64,000 nt of DNA from CBDCFV01 sp963664625 (GTDB lineage Bacteria > Chloroflexota > Dehalococcoidia > Lucifugimonadales > UBA3495), in assembly GCA_963664625.1 (NCBI GenBank), contig OY761541.1, positions 2,790,001 to 2,854,000 of the forward strand, read 5' to 3'. The notes under the pieces are model-generated. The model was not told the origin of the DNA. It saw only the letters and a list, made by a program, of their open reading frames with translations, and searched no databases. Positions within the stretch are counted from its first letter, which is position 1; every line of letters starts with the position of its first letter. Shown one piece after another: positions 1-6,410 of this stretch. Position numbers and translations under genes: made by a program.

Positions 1-2
1 GT

Positions 3-20
3 CCTATTTGGGCAAATAGG
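3..20 (+). promoter_or_regulatory. hairpin abutting the hemB Shine-Dalgarno
   Basis: A perfect 7-bp inverted repeat (CCTATTT / AAATAGG, 4-nt loop) ends inside the purine tract GGGAGGAAAAG that serves as ribosome binding site of hemB. Folding of the leader could partly hide the start of the Shine-Dalgarno. Only 33 bases precede the gene, so the promoter lies outside the window. Confidence 0.3.
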
Positions 21-33
21 GAGGAAAAGAGAA

Positions 34-1014
34 ATGGTCAGCTTTCCAGACCTGCGACTGCGCCGTGTGCGGCATCAGGAGCCGTTGCGCCGCTTGGTGC
101 GAGAGACTCGTCTTTCACCTTCGGCATTCATCTATCCCATGTTTGTTGCCCACGGGCAGGGCGTCAAAGAAGCCATAGAACCAATGCCCGGTTGCTACCA
201 TTTCTCCATCGACACGATGGTAGAAGAGGTAGGAGAGGCGGCGGAACTGGGCATCCCCGGAGTCCTGTTGTTCGGCTTGCCCGCCGAGAAGGACCCCTTG
301 GGCTTGGAGGGGTACGACCCTGAAGGCATCATCCAGGAGGCGGTGCGGGCGATAAAGCGGGAAGTGCCCGGCATGATGGTCACCACCGACGTCTGCATGT
401 GTGAATACACCGACCACGGCCATTGCGGGGTCATCGACAACGGGCGGGTGGACAACGACGCCACGCTGGAGTTGCTGGCGCGCACCGCCGTCACCCACGC
501 GCAAGCCGGGGCCGACTTGATAGCGCCCTCAGCCATGATGGACGGGCAGGTGAAAGCGATCCGGGACGCCCTTAACGATAACGGCTATACGGATACCCCG
601 ATAATGGGCTACGCCGCCAAGTACGCATCGGCCTTCTACGGCCCTTTCAGGGTGGCCGCTGATTCCACGCCTCAGTTCGGCGACCGCCGCACCTATCAGA
701 TGGACCCGGCCAACGCCCGCATGGCCATGAGGGAGATTGAAAGCGACATTGCCGAGGGCGCCGACATAGTGATGGTCAAGCCGGCGCTGGCTTACCTGGA
801 CGTGATTCGGCAGGCGAAGGAGCGGTTCGACCACCCGCTGGCGGCATACAACGTGAGCGGCGAGTATTCTATGGTCAAAGCCGCCTCACAGCAGGGATGG
901 ATCGACGAGAAGCCGGTGACCACCGAACTGCTTACGTCCATCAAACGGGCTGGGGCGGACATCATCCTCAGTTACCACGCCAAGGAACTGGCGCAGTGGT
1001 ACCGGGAGGAGTAA
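34..1014 (+). CDS. hemB: delta-aminolevulinic acid dehydratase (porphobilinogen synthase)
   Basis: Cytosolic enzyme that condenses two 5-aminolevulinate molecules to porphobilinogen, the second common step of tetrapyrrole synthesis. The 326-residue product has the normal family length. The two active-site lysines are visible: Lys196 in MGYAAKYASAFYGPFR and the Schiff-base Lys249 in VMVKPALAYLD. Cys121, Cys123 and Cys131 form the CxC-x7-C zinc site of zinc-dependent HemB, so this is not the Asp-rich magnesium form. The ATG follows a strong GGGAGGAAAAG site. hemL, which makes its substrate, lies 940 bp downstream on the same strand, separated by an unrelated toxin-like pair. Confidence 0.97.
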   Translation: MVSFPDLRLRRVRHQEPLRRLVRETRLSPSAFIYPMFVAHGQGVKEAIEPMPGCYHFSIDTMVEEVGEAAELGIPGVLLFGLPAEKDPLGLEGYDPEGIIQEAVRAIKREVPGMMVTTDVCMCEYTDHGHCGVIDNGRVDNDATLELLARTAVTHAQAGADLIAPSAMMDGQVKAIRDALNDNGYTDTPIMGYAAKYASAFYGPFRVAADSTPQFGDRRTYQMDPANARMAMREIESDIAEGADIVMVKPALAYLDVIRQAKERFDHPLAAYNVSGEYSMVKAASQQGWIDEKPVTTELLTSIKRAGADIILSYHAKELAQWYREE

Positions 1015-1035
1015 CAAACGTGGGAAGGGCAAGCG

Positions 1036-1650
1036 ATGGCAATTGATAACCCCCCTGATCCCATTGCTCGAAGATCCGCGGAACACCAGATGTTCCGCGA
1101 ATTGCTCAAGCGGGGTGTGCTGCCATACGTGCAGGCGGCCGGTGTTGCGCCCGGTTTCAGGGTGAGGACACCCAGTGGGCGGACTATTGATGTGCGAATC
1201 GAGCCTTCAATCTGCGACGGCGATGGGGATGAACGGCGGTTCCGAGTCCCCTGCTTCAAACCGCGCCCGGAACTCATATTCCTTTGCGTGGAATTCTCCG
1301 GGGACGAAATTAGCTGTGTTTGGGTGTTGCCTTCGACTGTGTTCTTCGCATACTCCGACCCGGACGAGGAACGCGGCTTGCGAGAGCTCAACTTGGACGT
1401 GAAGCGGGAGCGTTATTTTGATGAACCGTTCCGGGAATACAACTCCTTCTTTCGTAACCGATGGGAGTCAATCACGAAGTTCGATTCCTACAGCCGTTAT
1501 ATGAAACCATTAAAGTCACCGGGATTTGCAGAAGGGTGGGAAGACTTTGAAGATGCGATGATGGCGTTAGAGGTATTTGAAACCCGGGAACCTCGTGAAG
1601 AAAGCATTGCCTTTGACCCTCTAATATTCAGTGACGCCGCGACGCTATAG
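1036..1650 (+). CDS. hypothetical protein in antitoxin position, possibly a degenerate nuclease fold
   Basis: The 204-aa product is not recognised. It lies 21 bp after hemB, behind GGGAAGGG, and its last 20 bases overlap the RelE-like toxin gene, the arrangement usual for an antitoxin. It is far longer than ordinary RelB or Phd antitoxins. Residues about 15-110 (AEHQMFRELLKRG, then RTIDVRIEP, then ELIFLCVEF and CVWVLPS) have the alternating pattern of PD-(D/E)XK-like proteins but lack a convincing catalytic lysine. The last 40 residues (WEDFEDAMMALEVFETREP) are acidic and helix-prone, like the toxin-binding tail of antitoxins. The role is inferred from context; both domain suggestions are weak. 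Confidence 0.6.
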   Translation: MAIDNPPDPIARRSAEHQMFRELLKRGVLPYVQAAGVAPGFRVRTPSGRTIDVRIEPSICDGDGDERRFRVPCFKPRPELIFLCVEFSGDEISCVWVLPSTVFFAYSDPDEERGLRELNLDVKRERYFDEPFREYNSFFRNRWESITKFDSYSRYMKPLKSPGFAEGWEDFEDAMMALEVFETREPREESIAFDPLIFSDAATL

Positions 1651-1909
1651 AGTTGAGTATGGCAGCCGCCGGGTCGAGAGGGAACTAAGACGGCTTCCAC
1701 TCAGCGATGCCACGAGGATCGTTGCGGTCATTGAATCGCTGGCCGATAATCCGAGACCTGAGATCTCAATCCCGGTGCAAGGGCATCCAGGTGACTTCAG
1801 GATACGGGTTGGTGACTACCGTATCATATATCAGATAGATTACGAGAACAGGACCGTCTACGTCGACCGTATCGTCCGGCGGGACGAAGGCACATACAGG
1901 TACAGATAG
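1631..1909 (+). CDS. RelE/ParE-family toxin
   Basis: A 92-aa basic protein with the RelE-fold order: N-terminal strand RYRVEYGS, a two-helix segment (RRVERELRRLP to VIESLADNPRP), then GDFRIRVGDYRIIYQIDYENRTVYVDRIVRRDEGTYR. The GDYRIIY and V.VDRI...R.. signatures are typical of ribosome-dependent mRNA interferases of the RelE superfamily. The start is a GTG at 1631, 20 bases inside the preceding ORF, with no separate ribosome binding site, so translation is probably coupled. Toxic activity is a family inference. ParE-type gyrase poisons have a similar fold and cannot be excluded. Confidence 0.8.
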   Translation: MTPRRYRVEYGSRRVERELRRLPLSDATRIVAVIESLADNPRPEISIPVQGHPGDFRIRVGDYRIIYQIDYENRTVYVDRIVRRDEGTYRYR

Positions 1910-1954
1910 CTTCCACTCACATCCTACACCCAATCTACAAACGCTAGGTCAGTC

Positions 1955-3241
1955 ATGCAACAAACCAAGTCCGAAGCCCTCTTTGCCCAAGCGCAGCAAT
2001 ACATACCCGGCGGGGTCAACAGCCCGGTGCGGTCTTTCAGGGCCGTTGGCGGGACGCCGCCGTTTATCGCCAGGGGGCAGGGCTCCCGTGTGTGGGACGT
2101 GGACGGCAACGAGTACATCGACTTTCTGGGTTCATGGGGACCCTTGGTGCTGGGCCACGCGCATCCGACTGTCGTCGCAGCCCTGCGGGAGGCTGCCGAA
2201 GGGGGGACCAGCTTCGGCGCGCCGGTCGAAAACGAGGTGGAGTTGGCGCGGCTGATATGCGAGGTGCTGCCATCAGTGGAAATGGTGCGGCTGGTCAACT
2301 CGGGCACCGAGGCCTGCATGAGTGCGATCCGGCTGGCCCGGGCCTTCACCGGCCGCGACAAGATTATCAAGTTTGCGGGTTGCTACCACGGCCACGCCGA
2401 CGGTCTGCTGGTCAGGGCCGGTTCCGGGGCGTTGACCCACGGGATTCCCACCAGCGCCGGAGTACCAGAGTCGTATGCCACGGAGACACTGGTGGCCGAC
2501 TTCAACGATCTGGGCTCAGTGGAGAGGTTTTTCGACTCGTTCCCTTCCGACATCGCCGGCGTCATAGTGGAGCCGGTGGCGGGGAACATGGGCGTGGTGC
2601 CGCCCGCCGACGGGTTCCTTGAGGGGCTGAGGGACCTGACCAGCAAAAACGGCGCCATGTTGATATTTGACGAGGTAATTACCGGGTTCCGCGTCGGGCC
2701 GCACGGGGCGCAGGGCCTGTTCGGGGTGACCCCGGACATTACCACGATGGGGAAGATAATCGGCGGCGGCCTTCCGGTGGGGGCCTACGGCGCGCGCAGG
2801 GAGATCATGGAGCGTGTCGCGCCGCTGGGGGACATGTACCAAGCCGGAACACTGTCCGGCAACCCGCTGGCTGTCAGCGCCGGTGTGGCCACCCTGACCG
2901 AGCTACGGTCGCCAAGTGTTTATGAGCACATAGACCGCCTGGCGCAGCGGTTGACAGACGGCTTGTCCGAGGTCTTTCAAAAGGTGGAAATACCGTCGAC
3001 GATAAACCGGGTCGGGTCCATGTTCACCGGCTTTATGAATCCGGGACCGGTTGACAGCCTGGAGCGGGTTGAGGCGTCGGACGCTGGTCTTTACGGGCGA
3101 TATTTCCATGCCATGCTGGAGCGGGGCGTTTATATCGCGCCGTCCCAGTTCGAGGCGGGCTTTGTTTCCACGGCCCACACCGAGGAGGACATTGACCGGG
3201 TGATAGAGGTAGTAGAGGACGCGCTAACCCACTTGCGCTGA
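1955..3241 (+). CDS. hemL: glutamate-1-semialdehyde 2,1-aminomutase
   Basis: PLP-dependent class-III aminotransferase-fold enzyme converting glutamate-1-semialdehyde to 5-aminolevulinate in the C5 heme pathway. The product is 428 aa, the usual length. Visible signatures are the N-terminal YIPGGVNSPVRSF, GSWGPLVLGHAHP, the PLP-binding region LIFDEVITGFRVG and the Schiff-base lysine in TTMGKIIGGGLPVGAYG. It is followed by GTLSGNPLAVSAG. The preceding AGGT is a poor ribosome binding site. Together with hemB it supplies porphobilinogen; no hemA is in the window. Confidence 0.97.
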   Translation: MQQTKSEALFAQAQQYIPGGVNSPVRSFRAVGGTPPFIARGQGSRVWDVDGNEYIDFLGSWGPLVLGHAHPTVVAALREAAEGGTSFGAPVENEVELARLICEVLPSVEMVRLVNSGTEACMSAIRLARAFTGRDKIIKFAGCYHGHADGLLVRAGSGALTHGIPTSAGVPESYATETLVADFNDLGSVERFFDSFPSDIAGVIVEPVAGNMGVVPPADGFLEGLRDLTSKNGAMLIFDEVITGFRVGPHGAQGLFGVTPDITTMGKIIGGGLPVGAYGARREIMERVAPLGDMYQAGTLSGNPLAVSAGVATLTELRSPSVYEHIDRLAQRLTDGLSEVFQKVEIPSTINRVGSMFTGFMNPGPVDSLERVEASDAGLYGRYFHAMLERGVYIAPSQFEAGFVSTAHTEEDIDRVIEVVEDALTHLR

Positions 3242-3279
3242 GCGGCTGCGGCGCGTTTCCGACATCTGCCAGTCCTGGA

Positions 3280-3738
3280 TCACGGCCGTTCCTTGCTGAC
3301 GGCCGAATCGAACTCCACGGTTTCGCCTGGATTGACCTTGAACCATCCCTCTCCCGGTCCCGGCAACGGCGTGGGTCCTTCCGGCTTGGGCCGCTGCACA
3401 ACCCGGACTCCCAAGGTGGCGAGCATTCCATCTATCTGACCGATGGACTCTGCCACGGGCTGCGATACCCGGCCCGATGAGAGCCGCATCCGCACCTCCA
3501 AGAGTTCGTTGGTAAGCCGCAGCGCCAGTTCCACGCCGGCCAGGTTCAGCCCCATATCATCAACGAAGTGCTTGATGAGCCTAAGGCGGGCGACGTCCTC
3601 ATCGGAGTAGGTCCGCAGACTCCCCATTCGCAGCGGCTCGATAAAGCCGGCGCGCTCATACTTGCGCAACGTTTGCGGGTGCATATCCAGGGTCTTCGCC
3701 ACCACGCTGATCAAGTAAATTCCTCGAGTCTGCCTCAT
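3280..3738 (-). CDS. hspR: MerR-family heat-shock regulator, HspR-like
   Basis: The 152-aa protein opens with a MerR helix-turn-helix: GIYLISVVAKTLDMHPQTLRKYERAGFIEP, with the TLRxYE signature, then RTYSDEDVARL. A helical dimerisation segment follows (residues 60-115). There is no cysteine-rich effector site, as in HspR, which represses chaperone operons together with DnaK. It is transcribed divergently from the small ORF-hsp20 unit from its own consensus promoter, so it probably controls both directions. The C-terminal 40 residues are Pro/Gly-rich and not typical. The HspR assignment rests on sequence type and on the neighbouring Hsp20 gene. Confidence 0.82.
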   Translation of the reverse strand: MRQTRGIYLISVVAKTLDMHPQTLRKYERAGFIEPLRMGSLRTYSDEDVARLRLIKHFVDDMGLNLAGVELALRLTNELLEVRMRLSSGRVSQPVAESIGQIDGMLATLGVRVVQRPKPEGPTPLPGPGEGWFKVNPGETVEFDSAVSKERP

Positions 3739-3775
3739 TTAGTCCCCCATGATGGATCGGTATCGGCACACCCTT

Positions 3776-3804
3776 GTTATACATAATGCTGAAAATCTTG
3801 TCAA
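3776..3804 (-). promoter_or_regulatory. sigma70-type promoter of hspR
   Basis: Read on the minus strand, a perfect -35 TTGACA (3804-3799) is followed after 17 bp by -10 TATAAC (3781-3776). Transcription would begin near 3769, about 30 bp before the hspR start codon. The direct-repeat sequence GTTATACATA overlaps the -10 and occurs again near 3825-3834, between the two divergent promoters, so it may be part of the operator region. Confidence 0.72.
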
Positions 3805-3841
3805 CTTCATATCGAATAGTTAATGTTATACATACATATAA

Positions 3842-3870
3842 TTGACATGAATTATATCAACTGATATACT
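3842..3870 (+). promoter_or_regulatory. consensus promoter with overlapping operator-like palindrome, small ORF-hsp20
   Basis: TTGACA (3842-3847), a 17-bp spacer and TATACT (3865-3870) form a near-consensus sigma70 promoter. The spacer and -10 are overlapped by the inverted repeat ATATCA-AC-TGATAT (3854-3867), well placed for a repressor that occludes RNA polymerase. The classical HAIR motif of actinobacterial HspR was not found, so the operator would be a different sequence. The role of HspR here is inferred from adjacency. Confidence 0.7.
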
Positions 3871-3901
3871 CGGCTCACATTCTTTCAGAGGAGGTGACGC
3901 C

Positions 3902-4093
3902 GTGGCAACGGTAGAACTTCTGGAGCGGGACCAAACACAGGACATAGTCAATGATGGGTCGGGGGACAGATTGTCCCAAGAGCTGGAGAGCATCGTGGAA
4001 GACGCCGAACAGGCCCAGGATGTGGAGCAGCCCAAAGCTCGGCATTGGTATTACAGCGTGCCTTTCGCCGGTGTGCGTTACTACTCCTTTTAA
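3902..4093 (+). CDS. 63-aa small acidic protein with aromatic tail, first gene of the hsp20 transcript
   Basis: Starts with GTG at 3902 behind a very strong AGGAGG site with 7-nt spacing, immediately downstream of the hsp20 promoter. The first 46 residues are strongly acidic and helix-prone (ELLERDQTQDIV, LSQELESIVEDAEQAQDVEQ). The last 16 are aromatic and uncharged: HWYYSVPFAGVRYYSF. No cysteines, signal peptide or known domain are seen. The excellent translation signal and promoter position support a real gene. The layout resembles the leader/core form of peptide precursors, but no modification enzyme is nearby. A small heat-shock cofactor is equally possible. Confidence 0.65.
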   Translation: MATVELLERDQTQDIVNDGSGDRLSQELESIVEDAEQAQDVEQPKARHWYYSVPFAGVRYYSF

Positions 4094-4155
4094 TCCGGCC
4101 GGTTGACGCCGATTATCTCTTGAACACACAGCAAATGAAGAATGGAGGAAAGATT

Positions 4156-4626
4156 ATGTTGCAACGATGGGACCCTTTCAACGACCTGCGGCAGATGCAG
4201 AACACCATGGACCGGATGTGGCGGAGGTTCGGGAACAATTCCGGTGAGTCCTTCGAGAACCCTGAAATAGAGGCTTGGGCCGTCCCCTTGGACGTGGTCC
4301 GGAAGGGAGACGACACTTTCATCCGCGCCTCTATGCCGGGAGTGAAGCCGGAAGACATCAAGGTGTCCATAGAGGACAACGTGCTGACCATCCAAGGCCA
4401 CACCTCTGAAGAGCACCAGGACGGCGACGGTACGTTCCTGATGCGGGAACGGCGGTCCGGCTCGTTCCACCGCGCGTTGCGGTTGCCCGAGTCGGTCGAT
4501 GCGGACAAGGTCCATCCCCATTACCAGAACGGGGTCTTGACCATCACCGTACCCAAGGCGGAGGCCAAGAAGGCCAAGCAACTCCAGGTGCACTTCGTCG
4601 ATTCTTCGCCCAACCAGGAAGCTTAA
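4156..4626 (+). CDS. hsp20: small heat-shock protein, Hsp20 family
   Basis: ATP-independent holdase chaperone with an alpha-crystallin domain. The 156-aa product begins at ATG 4156 behind GGAGGAA; an in-frame upstream start at 4045 would overlap the small ORF and lacks a ribosome site. The N-terminal arm MLQRWDPFNDLRQMQNTMDRMWRR is typical of bacterial class A Hsp20. The crystallin domain covers about residues 40-135, with ASMPGVKPEDIKVSIEDNVLTI and RSGSFHRALRLPE. The closing motif NGVLTITVPKAE contains the GVLTI element. It is the second gene after the small ORF (62-bp gap), in the HspR-divergent locus. Confidence 0.95.
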   Translation: MLQRWDPFNDLRQMQNTMDRMWRRFGNNSGESFENPEIEAWAVPLDVVRKGDDTFIRASMPGVKPEDIKVSIEDNVLTIQGHTSEEHQDGDGTFLMRERRSGSFHRALRLPESVDADKVHPHYQNGVLTITVPKAEAKKAKQLQVHFVDSSPNQEA

Positions 4627-4678
4627 TCTTCCACAACCGGCTTACTGTCCACGGGGCGCCGGTCGGCGGAAATCAAAG

Positions 4679-4715
4679 GGCAGCGCGGGAACGATTCCTG
4701 CGCTGCCTTGCTTTT
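4679..4715 (+). terminator. rho-independent terminator after hsp20
   Basis: GGCAGCGC (4679-4686) pairs with GCGCTGCC (4700-4707), with further GGGA/TTCC pairing in the loop, followed by TTGCTTTT. It lies 52 bp after the hsp20 stop codon. Confidence 0.8.
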
Positions 4716-4748
4716 GGGGAACTACTTCCACGAAACCGGAGAAAAACG

Positions 4749-4787
4749 AAAGGCGCGGGGTCTATTTCTAGGCCTCCGCGCCTTTTT
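4749..4787. terminator. bidirectional terminator between hsp20 and sodN
   Basis: AGGCGCGG (4751-4758) pairs with CCGCGCCT (4776-4783). A TTTTT run follows on the plus strand, and on the minus strand the stem is followed by TTCGTTTTTC. It can therefore end both the hsp20 transcript and the convergent sodN transcript, whose stop is 37 bp away. Confidence 0.72.
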
Positions 4788-4823
4788 GCCTATGACGCTG
4801 CCGGTCTCAGACTGGGAGCGAGG

Positions 4824-5276
4824 TTAGGTCCCGTAGCGGGCTGCGGCGTTGGGGTCGCTGTATTCCACGTTCTTCGTTGCCCAGAAGGAGGCGGCGATGT
4901 CGTCGCAGGCAGCTACCAGGTTCTGCGCGTTCTCCATGCTGACGCCCTGCTTGCACTGGCCGGCCAACTTGAGGGCGGCGTTGAACTTGGCGGCGATTTC
5001 GTTGGCGTCGACGCCGGGCCAAGCGTAGTCGGCCCAGAGGATGCGCAGCTCTTCCTTGCACCGCTCGGCGTGGTCTTCCTTCACGGCGATGTAGCGGGAC
5101 ATGGTATTGGCGTAGGCCATATGGTCTTCGCCCTCCTCCAACGCCTGCATCCGAAGCACCATTTTCTGCACTGTCTGGGCGGCTATCTTGGCGACTATGG
5201 GGTCGTAAATCCCACATGGGATGTCACAGTGGGCCTTCGCCCTAGGCACACTCAACCTCTTAAACAAGTTGAACAT
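4824..5276 (-). CDS. sodN: nickel superoxide dismutase precursor
   Basis: Disproportionates superoxide using nickel held by an N-terminal hook. The 150-aa product contains the hook HCDIPCGIYDP: after cleavage before His16 the mature N-terminus supplies the amine and side chain of His1 with Cys2 and Cys6 as ligands. The first 15 residues (MFNLFKRLSVPRAKA) are a short basic propeptide, removed in known systems by the SodX/SodN2 peptidase. The rest is a four-helix bundle pattern (DPIVAKIAAQTVQKMVLRM). The ATG follows GAGGTAG. No sodX-like peptidase gene, Fe/Mn-SOD or nickel transporter is in the window. It is monocistronic, ending at the bidirectional terminator. Confidence 0.9.
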   Translation of the reverse strand: MFNLFKRLSVPRAKAHCDIPCGIYDPIVAKIAAQTVQKMVLRMQALEEGEDHMAYANTMSRYIAVKEDHAERCKEELRILWADYAWPGVDANEIAAKFNAALKLAGQCKQGVSMENAQNLVAACDDIAASFWATKNVEYSDPNAAARYGT

Positions 5277-6410
5277 ACTTGCGCTACCTCGTCTTGTAGA
5301 ATTGAAATCCCGAACCAGATTACAAGAAAATCACCTCATCCGCAACCTGAACCGGCTTCTACACAGGGCCGGAGGAAACCGCTCACACTTGGTGCGGGCG
5401 TCCCGCCCGCGCTCCTTCGTGGCGGGGTTTCGGGGAGGGTTGGCGCTGAGCAACGGGTGGAAACGCCGAGGTCACGACCGCTTCTATGACCTGATGAGTC
5501 CTCATCTTGCACTTTCGCCTTCTCCGGCAGACCGCGAGGCTTGAAAAGCCCTGGACCGGTCGACGCAGCCGACATTGACCCGGCGGCGCAGCAGTCCTCC
5601 GCCGGTCCCTTTGCATACTGCCGGGAAGTTTGCCCCCGGACGGCGCCGGGGGCGCGATGATGCAAGGAAATTTTCTCTCGCGGGAGATCTCATCGCCTGC
5701 CCAAAAGCAGGCGGAATGACAAATCTGACAGTGGACCGGCGGTCCTTGTGTAACCGCCGGTCCGTCGATTGCACGTAACACCTTTACGCGATGGGTCTCA
5801 TCCGGAGCGCCGCCGGAGTCAAGTCCGGCGGGCCGGGTACAGGCGGCGATCAAAGCACCGCCGCGCCGCAAGCAGGCTATGGAAGGCCCGCCGGGCGATA
5901 CCGTTTCCACCCGTTGCTCTTGCGCCAGTTTCCCAAGGTTGGGCAACCAATAGGTTTCACATAGGTATTCGCCGGTTGCCCCTGCGTGTACCCGCTGGAT
6001 TCCTGCCCCCGCTTTCGTGGGAATGACGAATAGGGAGCGGGAATGACGAGGTTGCCTCTGCGTGTACCCTCTGCGACAGCCAGAGGGGGATTTACAGTCT
6101 GTGACCTCCTTTATTGAGTAGAGGGCGGGCTGCGCAGTCCCGGCCCGCTTTCCAGTGGATACAGGCTAGAGGGGCGCAATCCTGTGTGTCAACAGGGAAA
6201 TGTCAGTGGAGGGGCTTTTCACACTTGGCCGGGAAATACTTTGAACATGCCCTGGCTTCACCAAGACTGTCGCTTGGGCCTTTCGCCGGGCGGTTCTTGA
6301 AAGTCCGCAGCGTTGTAACCGATAGTCGCCGTAGTATAATCAGGTTCCTTTCCAAGGCCAATTTAACTAAAACATGAATAGCGCGCCGAGACGTCGCAGG
6401 AGGAAGTCTT
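5277..6410. other. 1.1-kb gene-free stretch between sodN and ilvD, rich in hairpins
   Basis: No reading frame here has a plausible start, ribosome site and composition. Several GC-rich stem-loops stand out: 5632-5653 (8-bp stem GCCCCCGG), 5733-5763 (10-bp stem GGACCGGCGG, 11-nt loop), 5810-5831 (8-bp stem CCGCCGGA) and about 6123-6150. The palindrome GATGAGTCCTCATC lies near 5493-5506. A degenerate dRS3-like repeat covers 5996-6028. Conserved cores of RNase P RNA and tmRNA were looked for and not found. The stretch may encode structured RNA, hold eroded gene or repeat remnants, or be a long leader of ilvD. Confidence 0.5.
6313..6340 (+). promoter_or_regulatory. predicted ilvD promoter
   Basis: TTGTAA (6313-6318), a 16-bp spacer and a perfect TATAAT (6335-6340) lie 70 bp before the ilvD start codon. 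No T-box or leader peptide rich in branched-chain amino acids was seen between promoter and gene. Confidence 0.55.

Noticed and set aside
5491..5520. Hammerhead-ribozyme-like CTGATGAGTCC
   Set aside because: The downstream GAAA core and cleavage triplet in the right stems are missing; the segment is only the palindrome GATGAG-TC-CTCATC.
6041..6410. T-box or branched-chain leader peptide before ilvD
   Set aside because: No AGGGTGGNACC-type T-box bulge and no short ORF rich in Leu/Ile/Val were found.
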